From Salvia splendens (Eukaryota > Streptophyta > Magnoliopsida > Lamiales > Lamiaceae), in contig NC_056036.1 of assembly GCF_004379255.2 (NCBI RefSeq), positions 40,500,076 through 40,564,075 on the forward strand: a DNA stretch of 64,000 nucleotides, given 5' to 3'. The notes below the pieces were generated by a model that was not told where the DNA came from, made no database searches, and was given only the letters and a program-made list of their open reading frames with translations. Within the stretch, counting starts at the first letter, position 1; each line of letters starts with the position of its first letter. This document shows, in pieces, positions 48,801-59,004 of this stretch. The position numbers were made by a program, and so were the translations under genes.

Positions 48801-51800
48801 ATGAAACATTAAAGGATAAAGAAAAATGTACTGCCTCGTAAAAGGTACTTTAAAACATTGGATATAATGGCTACAAACTAATAGCATAAAGTGGTGACAA
48901 AAAGATCACTTGCAATAAATTAGTTTTGTGTTAATTTGGCAGATTCATCAGTTCAGATAATATCTGTGAGCACTTAATTAACAAGCAGAAGATTACAAAG
49001 TTCATGGTCTCAGGCACATATCAGTTGATACATTACAAAAACATAACACAACAAGCATATACTGTTACGAGGAAGAAACCACAGTTGAGTTGAAAATTTT
49101 ATATATAAAATCATACTCCATGCAGCCAAAGACCCATTTTAGAGTATTCTCCTTTATTAAAAGATACAAAATGGCTCATCCTGGTTCATCCTCAGAAATT
49201 TTTCGATAGGTGTAACTGCCCTGCTACAGAGATGGCTCCTTGAAGATTTTATTTAATCCCAAAGGAAATTATGCTCCATCACCATCATAACACTCTAAGA
49301 CAATGAAGGCAGTCTTCTAAAGCAGAAAACTGAAGACTCGTGTCCTATAGGTCTTCAGACTTTAATTCCCGAAGCATGCTCAAACCAGCCTACATGCACT
49401 TTGGAAGTTTTGGATACTCAAATGAGAACAGCCTATACATTTATGCTTCCTAGTTCCTACTGCACCATAAACTTGGGAGTGACAAGAGTTAGGAAATACT
49501 CCCTCTGTCCCATTAGAAATGAAACGTTTTCCTTTTTAGGTTGTCCCAATAAAAATGAAACGTTTCCTACAATGGAAACAACACTCTCTCTACTTTTTCT
49601 TCTCTCTAACTTTACTCTCTCTTCATTAACTTACAAAACACCACTACATAATATCTTGTGCCGGAAACCAAATGTTGCATATTTATTGGGACGGAGGGAG
49701 TACTGATTACTGAAGATGCAAAGGCAAAGTATTACTGGAGAGACAAAACATTAATTTAAATATGGTGCCAGGAGAAAGGTTACAGGCCTTAAAAGGTTTC
49801 ATTAATAGCCAAAAGCTTTGAAATGTGGCATTAAGAAGATCAACTTCAGGGCAGAAAAGATGAGCAATGGAGGAAATTGCCAGTTGTCTGGTAAATTGCT
49901 TAAGAAGATTCAAGCCAACAAACTTAAGATGAGATGAGTTGAGGCGTACAGCATGTAATAAAGAGATAGAGAAGTTGACAGATAAGATTGGCAATTGTGT
50001 ACAACTTCAGGAAGGTGACAAATAGGTGTAAGAAAGTTCTAATTTAAACCGCGATAAGGATCCAAGGGATGATGCTAAGAGTAATTTCCAATACATGGAT
50101 GCAGTAATAGAATAATCACTTCCAATATTATAGGAGGGATAGCTAGATATGAGGGGAAAAGGGAAAGAGAAAAACTATTTGAAGGTGACAGAAAAGTATA
50201 GAGCTGGCTGATTGTAGTGGTAGAAGGGTTTAGAACATTAGCAGGACCAAGGTTGTGACAACCTCCCTCTTCACTAAAACATTACAAGCATAATAACAAA
50301 ATCTGACATCTATGACATATCAGTTTCAAGCAATCTCCATAGTCAAGAGCAATATAGAGTGAGAGTGAATTGTCATGTTTAACAAGTTGTAACACAATAA
50401 TAACGAAGGTAAGAGATGGGATGTTTACTGTGGTGCAAAATCAAAATGACTGACCTTAGTGACCATCTGAACAATTATTTCTGCATCTGTGTGGAGAAAT
50501 TTGTGAGCAAATCCAATAAAATGCATGACCAATGAGCTATAGAACAGATAGTTTCCCAATACAAATCCCTGCCAAGAGGATGCATATCCAGGAGTTGATA
50601 ATTCAGTGATGCAGTTTGCTGAGCTCGAAGGTGGCAGTCCTAAAGACTCATTAAGATCAGCAAACTCTTTAAAGCTAATCGACCAAGGTAACATGTAATC
50701 GACCCAGAGGGAAAATGCTTGGGTGGCATTTTTTATAGAAGATTCCACCGGACAAAATAGAAATGTTCTCAATATATATCTGTACAATGGCCTTTGAATC
50801 ATCAAGTTCCAAGATCCACTAGAATTTACACTTAGAGCAGCATCCCTTGTCTTTACAACATCATCAGAACCAGAAACTCTCCACCCAGGACTTCTGACTT
50901 CAGACTCATCCAGCCCACCCATAGCTCCAAATGAACTCAGATTTAAATACTTCATGAAAACATTAATCACATCACCCAGTCCTGATGTAGGTGGGGTTTC
51001 TCCAAGAACAGACCTAAAAGGGAAAGTAACGCCAATTGCCTTGCACAAGTCTGTAGGCAAGGGAGAAAAGTCACTATCGACCAACCAAAAATGGATCATT
51101 GTACTAATTAAAAACTCTGCTCGCTCCATCACAGAACTATCATAACCAGGAGAATAATGGAGCAGGGAACTACGGTAAGGCTGCACGTACAGATCTTGGG
51201 ATGGCACAAAAGTATGAAGATACACATATAGTAGACGTATATACAAATTACCCTCTGTCTTCTTTTCAGTTTCCCGTTTAGTACTTGAAAGACCGGGGAT
51301 TGAATAAGACCAATTTTCCAACCGAAACTTTTTTGTTCTCTGAACCTTCACTGTCTCAGAACTCTCACTGTTACCTCGACAAACAGGGTAATAGGCAAAC
51401 CAGAATAAGTAGTACTCCAAAACATTCAGTTGAACCTGATATGCAGTGCCCTTGATTGGATCTTCCTTAATCCTGTTCCTAAACAGAGTGCACAAGTCAA
51501 TCAAAACCCTACAATCTTTCTCATTTTGAAGCATATAACGAACCCACTCCGGTAATCTTTCATTGGGGAAGACGTATTTAACTAGAGAAAGCCGATCAAC
51601 TCCTGAGATTGAAGACAACAGCAATCCATTCGGCGATAGAAGGCTGAAGAGTCTACCTGCAAGCGATCAATACAACCATACTTCAACAGATATCAGCTAG
51701 TACTACTATATGAAAACTTTTCTAACATGAAAACAGACACAGTTTGAAACCACAAACAGAGTAAATACACAAGAAACAAAACACCAACTAAATTCCAAAA

Positions 51801-52567
51801 CATTGTTTAATATAGTATTCTAGACACATAGAAGGAAAAATCAATTAACAAGATGAACTGCACATTATGTCCATATAGCTGGGGAAAAACGAAGCTACAA
51901 GTTTTTGACAAGTGACAGGTTAGTATACAATACACTAAGTTTATAACATAAACAAACAATATCAGGGCCCCCGAAATGTAAGCTGCTGATGCTATTAGGG
52001 GGAGAACATACCAGCTGAAAAGCAATAAACAGGTTTAAATGTAGAGGAAAACAAGCTCAAATATGAAAGGCAACAAAAACTAGTTAGGAAAATTAACAAT
52101 TCCAGAAGTTTTAACTAGGTAAGCCCCGACCTATAAGCTCCATATTGAATTCGAAAGTAGAAATGTCCCCAAGCAAATCTATGTTGCACTTAGACAATGC
52201 ATAAAACTAAATGACAATCGATGAAAACGAGGAAACGCGAAATTAGGAGCTGAAATTTATGAGTATTCACATTAACCATACCAGAAAGCTCGGAATCGTT
52301 TTCGGAAGTAGCAACGTCTATCCACCCATTGCGTTTCGTCGTTGCAGAAGGAGGCGATGAGTCGTCGAATCCGAAGATTCTGCAAATTAGGGCAGGGAAA
52401 GTGACGGAGAAGAACCAGCGCTGCTGGTCGGGGGCGTGCTTGGAGAGGAAGGACTCGACGGCAGCGCAGGCGGAGGCGATCTGCGGCGGAGAAACCGCGG
52501 CGGCGACGGTGGAGGCGAGCTCGGTGGCCTTGGATTGGGTGTCCGTAGCGTAAGAGTGAGGAATCAT
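45834..52567 (-). CDS. SMPD4: Sphingomyelin phosphodiesterase 4 (nSMase3)-like membrane protein
   Basis: Five minus-strand exons (52282-52567, 50455-51656, 47748-47897, 46510-46626, 45834-46421) give 780 residues. The large second exon holds most of the family region: LPEWVRYMLQ, NVLEYYLFWFAYYPV, PLYRYILRTFLFCPV, AFSLWVDYMLPW and a hydrophobic NYLFYSSLVMHFIGFAHKFL. A conserved DWEDGLCESDADG block follows. Near the end are two hydrophobic segments, VVFSCFLAWVMWLCQTG and AMLLFVIVFNLL, which probably anchor the protein in ER or nuclear membrane. The animal protein acts in sphingolipid turnover and nuclear-envelope/ER organisation; the plant function is not established. The 2.5-kb intron 2 carries two Stowaway-like MITEs and intron 3 a third. 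The start MIPHSYATDTQSK is the only ATG before the in-phase first donor. Confidence 0.88.
46860..47060. mobile_element. Stowaway-like MITE with long perfect TIR (SMPD4-like intron 3)
   Basis: The ends CTCCCTCCGTCCCATAGTAG and, inverted, the same sequence extend into ATGTCACACTT, giving a TIR of about 31 bp that is essentially identical on both sides. This suggests a young 201-bp insertion. TA flanks the right end; the left TA is offset by three bases. Confidence 0.85.
48035..48201. mobile_element. Stowaway-like MITE (SMPD4-like intron 2)
   Basis: Starts CACCCTCCATCCCACTATAA after TA and ends GACGGAGGGAG before TA; 167 bp, TIRs partly diverged, with a CT-rich interior shared with the copy at 49499. 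Confidence 0.72.
49499..49700. mobile_element. Stowaway-like MITE (SMPD4-like intron 2)
   Basis: Starts CTCCCTCTGTCCCATTAGAA after TA and ends TTGGGACGGAGGGAG before TA; 202 bp. The interior word ATGAAACGTTT occurs twice near the left end. The open frame across it is not a gene. Confidence 0.82.
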
Positions 52568-54664
52568 TTTCTACGGCGACAGTAGAGAGAGGGAGAGAGA
52601 GGCAGAAGGCAAGGCGTTGTACGTTGGCGATGAAAGAGTGAGAAATGAAATGCGTAGGGCAAGAGAGAGCGTATAGTTAATGGAGATTTTGAATGGTAGA
52701 AGAGGCAAATGGCGCGTTGCTAGGGCATGAGCACGCGTGCGGTGTTACACGGTGTTGACTGTTGAGCACGCCGTGCTTATACATCTTGAGCAAAAAAGTA
52801 GGGAGTGATCGGTGATGCTGAGCCGCGGACAAGGAGTGACTCCTATTTTCTGAAAAGGAGGGTCACATTGAACCAAAACACACGAGATGAGAGTGATTCT
52901 GACCTACATATTTGAAGAAAACTTAACAGATTTTATATGTGTTTTTCACAACAAGGTGCATCTTAATTTATGATATCTATCTCGTTAAAACTCCAAGGTT
53001 AATGTGCTTTAGGCTGGAGCAATTATAAGATTGGTAACCCAATAGAAGTTTCTTAAGATAACTACCAGTCTTGGAATCAATTTGTTACACGCGTCATGTG
53101 TATGAGCATGGGTGAAGCTAGTAAGGGATTTGGGAAATCATGGTCCCCCAAACATTTTGAACAATTACTAGGTATATTGGAATCTTGGTTAATATTTATT
53201 CAATAGGGCTGGCGCAGTTTGTTTGCTAATTTGGCTCAACCTAGAGAGGTTAGAGGATCAATTCTTGTGAGCCATTTAATTTTACTATTTTACATGTATT
53301 CATTGTCTTACATTATGTTTTCTTTATTCTTTGTTTTGTTTTACACTATTGTTTTATGTTATAAACATAAATACTTACTTGTTATTTATCTCATTATTTG
53401 TTTTTAGTCTTTAATTTATGTTTTTAGTCAAAAATCACAATATTTTACCAATTGTTGGTATATTTTTTGTTAAATTTGAATAAAAACTATCAAACGATAA
53501 TAATTAGAAAAAAACACATAATTTAACATGAAAAAATTAAAAGGGCGTAGATGCGTGTGAATGAGTGTGAAATATGGAGTACTTATTAAAAAAATGGAAT
53601 TTTTTTTAAAAAAAGGTTTCCACGCGCTGCGGTTCTCGGGCCATGCTATAGGCGGCCGCAGGCAGAGCTGCGGCCCCGGTCCCACAGCCCCGTCCCCGCC
53701 ACCTACCTAGCACGCCCGCGTCCTCCCCCCAAGCTGCGGCTGGACGTGTCCATCACTATAGGGAGCCGCGGCGGTGCCGCCTCCTCAGCAGCTGCCGGGG
53801 CTCCCCTATAGTGGACACTCTAAGAAGACTATTATTAATAGTAATTATGACGACGCAACTATTGATTCTTTCACCGTTAACATTGCTTCTGTTGTTAATG
53901 TTGCAATTGCTTAGGCCATCCGCTGCGCAAGCAGAAAAAATGGGGTCGGACCGCACCTAGGGTCCGACTCGGGCCTAGCAATGTTGGAGGTGGCGGTGGA
54001 GAGGTCGGGCCACCCCTGGGGATGCTGGAGAGGTCTGGGGACAAGCCTGGTTGCGACCCATCCCGGCGAGCGCTCGGGCCGGATCCCAATTCCATTTTTT
54101 TTTATAAAAAATTGATTTTTTTTTGCCTATTTAAACTCCACAAAATGAGATGATCGACTTCAACCTCTCAAGTTTAAGGAAGAAGAAGAGGTTTTTGTTT
54201 ATTTTTAGGAATTGTAATTTTTGAATTTTTGGGAATTCATTCTCTCCGTAAGCTTGGTAACCTGCAAAACAAAGTTAGAGACTGAGAAGGTTTGACCTGT
54301 CGTTGGGCCTCACTCTCACATCAGTCGTATTTTCCTTCAAATTTATTTGATTCACATTTGCAAGGAGTTTCTCTAGCAATTCATCTTCCCAGGCAAAGAG
54401 ATTCATCCTCCAACAAAGGATCCATCTCCACTCCCCATTTATCCATTTTCCCATTTCTTCAATTCTATCCTCTTTTTGTGTTGAAAGTATGAATAATCTA
54501 GGAAATACGTCTTTCAGGCATTCTTGACTTCTTTCTGTAAAAGTTTAGAATTCTAAAACATTCACAATACTTTAGCTACAAGAATTAATTTATGTTTTTT
54601 GTATTTGCAATCTATTTATCGTACATGGAAGTAACGAAAGTTGTCTGATGATTTAGCGAATTTT
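52568..54664. other. Intergenic region between SMPD4-like gene and retrotransposon
   Basis: 52568-52700 is the purine-rich leader/promoter of the SMPD4-like gene. 53100-53600 is AT-rich. 53620-54090 is strikingly GC-rich, with a hairpin (listed) and words such as CTATAGTGGACACTC and AGGCCATCCGC that look like ends of non-autonomous Harbinger-type elements. No intact gene is seen. Short open frames in the GC-rich part lack conserved motifs. Confidence 0.45.
53754..53813. repeat. GC-rich hairpin, probable transposon terminus
   Basis: CACTATAGGGAGCCGCGGC at the left pairs with GCCGGGGCTCCCCTATAGTG at the right, with one mismatch and one bulge around a 22-base loop. The right arm runs into GTGGACACTCTAA, a form often seen at ends of plant non-autonomous elements. 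Confidence 0.6.
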
Positions 54665-55264
54665 TGATGGGAATAAATGCAAGTAATAAATGAAGATCAC
54701 AACACTGAAAATTACGTGGTTCGATTTACTGAGGTAAATCTACGTCCACGGGAAGAATAGAGGGCAAATTTGTATTGCTTGATCTAGCTTACAGATTACA
54801 ATACTGATTCGCTATATGAGATTCAGGATCTAGAGAACTTAACCTTGGTCTATCTGATCTAAGTTCTATTTATACATTCGAACTAAGATCGTGGTTTGCA
54901 GCCCTGGTAGGGGGGTTGATAACTGCTTAATACCACTAAATAGATCGTGGGTGTAATGGAGGTCGTGGAGATCCTGCATGGGTCCACTATCTCCTTGTTC
55001 GGTCGAATACTGAGACCGAACTGCTGAAATTTGCCGATCAGCTTTTGCCGATCTGAGAGTTGAGCTCGATTGGTCGGCTTTTACCGAGCTATAGGCTGTG
55101 ACCGAACTCTTTGGTTGTGCCGAACTGATACTACCGAGCTATAGGCTGTGACCGAACTCTTTGGTTGTGCCGAACTGATACTCTTTCTTGGGTTTTGGGC
55201 TGATGGGCCGTCACTGCTATTGGGCTCGCAATTATTGTTTAGTTGTTTAGTTCGTATCCCATCA
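54665..55264 (-). repeat. 3' LTR (600 bp)
   Basis: Both ends carry an 8-bp inverted repeat, TGATGGGA at 54665 and TCCCATCA at 55264, giving TG...CA termini. A polypurine tract abuts it at 55265. It contains a 50-bp tandem duplication and several GCCGAACTGA/GACCGAACT words. Confidence 0.85.
55082..55181. repeat. 50-bp tandem duplication inside the LTR
   Basis: Two identical 50-bp copies (55082-55131, 55132-55181) begin TACCGAGCTATAGGCTGTG. They lie in the LTR and could duplicate promoter or enhancer sequence; this is inference. Confidence 0.92.
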
Positions 55265-55280
55265 CCACCCCCCCCGAAAA
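55265..55280 (-). other. Polypurine tract
   Basis: Read on the minus strand it is TTTTCGGGGGGGGTGG directly before the LTR end TGATGGGA. This is the expected plus-strand primer of an LTR retrotransposon; the single T is unusual but tolerated. Confidence 0.75.
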
Positions 55281-55564
55281 GCGAAGTGAATCACTTCGGC
55301 ATTTTGGATAAGTGTAAGGGGGAGGCTGACGTCAGGGGACGTGCTCTGCACGTGTCTGCATTAAATGTGACAGCAAATCCGGCCAGAGAATCCAGAAAAA
55401 GTGGGATTTGAAACGGTGCGACGAATTTGAAAAATATTTCCTTTCTTCATCATTGGAACACTTTTGCGATTATTTCTTCTGCATTCTCTCTCTTTTTCGT
55501 AAAATTTTCTTCCGCTTCTTCAAGAATTTCTTCAGAGACTTTCGACCATCAAAGAGTAAGAATC

Positions 55565-57495
55565 ATGTCTTCTTCTTCTGAAACTGTTTCTGAATCAGGT
55601 AGTGGTAGGAAGGGGGGTAAGGGATCTTCTGGCCGGAAAAAGTCCGGGGAGAAGACGGTAGAATATTTTCACAGCATTTTGAGTAAGGATACTGTGATAT
55701 CCTTACACAGAAAATATTTTCTTCCTGGGGGGTTAGTGGTGATTCCCGACGACACTCATAGGGCTAACTCGCCGCCGGAGGGTTATGCCACCGTTTACGA
55801 AGCCTGCTTAGAATGCGGGCTTCGTTTCCCTCTTCCCCCCGCCTTTGTAGAGCTTCTTGATTTTTTCCAACTTCCTTTAGGTCAGGTGACTCTGAATTCT
55901 TGGAGGCACTTATCGGCCTTTGCTGCCGAGCTGCGTAGACTAGAAAAGGATCTGTCTCTGAGGGCAATCCTTAATTTCTTTCAGTTTAAGAGAAAGGGAT
56001 CCTGGTTTTACTTGATCCCTTTACAGCCCTTTAGAGCCTTCTGTAAAACCAAATGGCCGATGTGGAAAAATCGCTTCTTTTTTTACAATAGGACAGCGGC
56101 TCCGGACTTTTCCTGGAGAGGGCCGAAGTCCGTAATTCCTCATCCTCGGGTAGAACCGTTGGACGAGCTCGAGGGCGGGCTCAATAAGATTCCCATGATT
56201 AGGAAACAGTATTTGGAATCTGAGCTCGTCAAGGGTGACTTCGTGTTCGACTCCTCGTCTTCGGACGAAGAGACTGAGGGTGAGGATTTCTTTTTTATGC
56301 TTTACTGCTTTAGCGGCGAAAACTAACTTTGTTTTCTTGCTTTTTGGCAGTGAACATGCTAAGCAGGCTTGGTCGCAAATCCTCCGAATCAAAGGAGCCG
56401 GAGAAACAGAAAACCACCAGCTCGGCGTCTGATGCCGAGAAGAATCCGAAGAGGCAGAAGACCTCTTCGAGTCAGTCTTCGGATCCAAAAAAGCCGGGAT
56501 CGACCTCGGCAAGGGGGAAGGCGAAGACTCAGAAACCCCCAAAAGCGCCAGAGAGAGACATTGTCCAGGGGGGTGTTGGATCAGGAGTGGTTACGGCCAC
56601 TTCGGAACATATCTCTGAGCCCTTTTTATGGCCAAAGGACTTTGTAGAGGTGAATTTTCTTCTTGATTTTCTGGCTTTGCTTCTTTCCTATATTTTTTTT
56701 GTGGCCCCTCTGTTGACTTTTTCCTTTTTCCATTTTCAGAGGAACAATATGCTCTGCAAACTCGTCACAGTTGAACTCTCTAAAGCGTCCAGCGATTATG
56801 ATGAGATGCAGAGGAATTTGAATGCTGCTCGTCACCAGGCCGAACAGGCTCGGGCAGACTTTGAGAGGGCAAGGGCCGCTATGATCTCGGCTCAGGATGA
56901 AGCCCAGCGTGCCAAAGACCAGCTCATCATCCAGAGAGAGCGGTCGAAACAGAGGGAGGCGGCTGCCGTGGTTGCTCAGGGGGAGGCTCTCCGTGTTTAC
57001 ACGGAGAAACTCTTTTTGAGCAATCAATTTTCGGCCCTTATCGGTGATCTGCTGAAATTGATGACCGATAATGTTGAGCAGGAACCCGAAGTCGTCTTGC
57101 CGCTGTATGGCCGAGAGATTGCAGCGCGTCTCCAGAGCCTGCCGCTCCTTGAGGATCTTGCGTCTTCATCGGTCCTGCTTTCTGCTGAACGAGTCCGTAA
57201 TTGCCGTGCTGACCGTGACGAGAACATGGAGGCCATCTTTGCCTCCTTGGGGCCTGTTTCACCCGCTTCAATTTTCAAAGAAGAGGGTGAGCAGGAAAAT
57301 GAGGCCGGCAAGGAGACCGAGCAGAAGGATCAGCAGACCGGCGACGGGCACGCCGAGCAAGAGGTGCAGCAGATCGGCGACGGGGGCGCCGAGCAGGAGG
57401 GAGGGAGGAGGGAGGCCGAGGCTGAGACCGAGGTCGACAAGGAGAAAGAAGCTGAAACCCACAGGGAAGCCGGAGACGAAACTGGCGAAGTATGA
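55565..57495 (+). CDS. Antisense accessory ORF 1 of Tat element ('putative gypsy type transposon' domain)
   Basis: Transcribed opposite to gag-pol. Three exons (55565-56279, 56351-56649, 56740-57495) encode 589 residues; both introns are short, T-rich and GT-AG. After a Ser/Gly/Lys-rich start (MSSSSETVSESGSGRKGG), residues about 60-200 show the plant domain annotated 'putative gypsy type transposon' (Transposase_28 type): LPPAFVELLDFF, LGQVTLNSWRHLSAFAAEL, WFYLIPLQPFRAF, FFFYNRTAAPDFSW. A basic Ser/Lys linker, a coiled coil (YDEMQRNLNAARHQAEQARA) and a Glu/Gly/Gln-rich tail follow. Its role in transposition is unknown. A GTATGA donor at the stop codon could instead splice to 57721, joining the next ORF in frame. 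Confidence 0.82.
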
Positions 57496-57720
57496 TTTCG
57501 TCTCCCTTCTCTTAGTTTAGTTTCTTTCTTTCTATTTGTAAAATGGCCTTGAAGCCCTCCTTGTGTAAATTTTTTCTTGTGAATGAAAAAAATTCTTCTT
57601 TCTACACTCGTGTCTTCCTTATAGCTTTTCTTAATCTCTTTTACTCCTATTGTGGTTTACTGCCTGCTCGGTAAACTGAAATGCCGAACTGACATAGCTG
57701 CTTCGTATTCTTAACTCTAA

Positions 57721-58477
57721 GGAGCTGGAGGTACTTCGCTGGAAGCGGCTATACTCTTTGGCTTTAAATGAAGCTGAGAAAAAAGCTATAGATGACCAGA
57801 TGAAGTATGATGAACTCTTGGCTCGTTTAGTGGAGCTGGAGTCCAACAATAAGGACTTAGAGTCCATAAAGAAAGATCTGGAGGCCGAGCTGAATACTGT
57901 CATCGCTGAGAGGACTGCATATGAAGATTTCATCTGCGGGCGCGGGGGAATGACTATATCTGAAGTTCAGAATCAAGTTGATGAACAGTGGGAGAAGCTT
58001 CATGTACTCCGGAAGAACAATGTGCTGGAGAGCTCGGCTTGCCAACAAGTTGTGAAATCATTGCGGCGCTTGGCTTCTCTGTACGACATCATTCTTTCCC
58101 GGCGTCCCTCAATCGAGAGATTCCTTAGCCGTTTCCCGCTAACAGATGCTCACACTCCAACTCAAACCTCTAATCCACTTACTCAAATTTCTACTCCAAA
58201 TCAGCAACGGACTCAGGAGCAACCGGAAACGTCAAGACAAGAACGCCCTGAAGTTCGTAGAGGAGTTGTGAATATGAGTGAGCAAGATCAGCGAATGCTT
58301 CGTGAAGAGACTCTTCGCCGCCGAGGTGCTAGAACTTCCCGGACTCAGGGAAGAGGCGGTAGGTCGATCAGAGCATCTCGTCCACCTACTTATTCTTCAA
58401 CTGCTCGGAACGCCCGAACTCAGTATCATGAGGATTTTTCGGATAGGTGGCTCAACTTTAGCAATCGTAGACAGTAG
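57721..58477 (+). CDS. Antisense accessory ORF 2 of Tat element (coiled coil, basic tail)
   Basis: An open frame runs from a possible acceptor (CTCTAAG before 57721) to TAG at 58477. It starts ELEVLRWKRLYSLALNEAEK, continues as a long heptad-rich coiled coil (LARLVELESNNKDLESIKKD), and ends with a Thr/Gln/Pro-rich then Arg-rich tail (RRRGARTSRTQGRGGRSIRA). No ATG opens the frame near its beginning. It may therefore be the last exon of accessory ORF 1 by alternative splicing (phase 0 donor at 57490 to 57721 keeps frame). No known domain recognised. Confidence 0.6.
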
Positions 58478-58996
58478 AATAGTCCTTTGTAATGGTGTAA
58501 CGCATTCTCGTAGGGCAGCGGAATTGTATGCCCCACAAGACTTAGTAAATGAAATTTTTTCATTTCGCTTCTATCACTGCGTATTTACAGTTCAGCGATT
58601 TTTTATTTCATTTATTGTACTCGTCCTCGGTCTTATGAAGTAAACTCTTCTTTGACCGGACTTAGTTAGTGTCCTTATTTTATCGCTTGGATTGGACTTT
58701 CCCTAGTTAACCGGAGTGGTTTTCGGCTTATTGCAGTTCGTTTCAGACGAATTGCTTGTTTCTTAAGCTGAATTGTGGAATCTTGTATCTTCCTTAGAAG
58801 CTTGGACTCACAATTGTCTTTAATACATGATCTAAAAAAAGGGGATCAGCCTTTAAGGAACAATATACCTCAGTAACATTTGTAAGAGACAAAACGCACA
58901 TAACCCTATGACCGAACTAGACACAAGAACAATAAAAATATGAAAGCACATAACCCTAGGACCGAACTAGACACAAGACTGACCGGACCTTGTCTC
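58478..58996. other. Spacer between antisense ORFs and pol
   Basis: About 520 bp of AT-rich spacer between convergent coding regions. It probably holds the 3' end of the antisense transcript, plus the two repeats listed separately. Confidence 0.6.
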
Positions 58997-59004
58997 TTAC
59001 AAAT
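58878..59004. repeat. 15-bp perfect inverted repeat at pol terminus
   Basis: ATTTGTAAGAGACAA (58878-58892) and its exact complement (58990-59004) are separated by 97 bp. The right arm contains the pol stop codon TAA. Confidence 0.85.
58896..58978. repeat. Direct repeat, 50-bp period
   Basis: A 33-bp sequence starting GCACATAACCCTATGACC recurs 50 bp later with one base change (58896-58928 and 58946-58978). It lies between the arms of the inverted repeat. Confidence 0.85.

Noticed and set aside
49401..49706. 101-codon plus-strand frame
   Set aside because: It runs through a Stowaway-like MITE and has no protein-like features beyond it.
56021..57311. Several minus-strand open frames opposite the antisense accessory ORF
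   Set aside because: Shadows of GC-rich, low-complexity coding sequence; the plus-strand model with introns is coherent.
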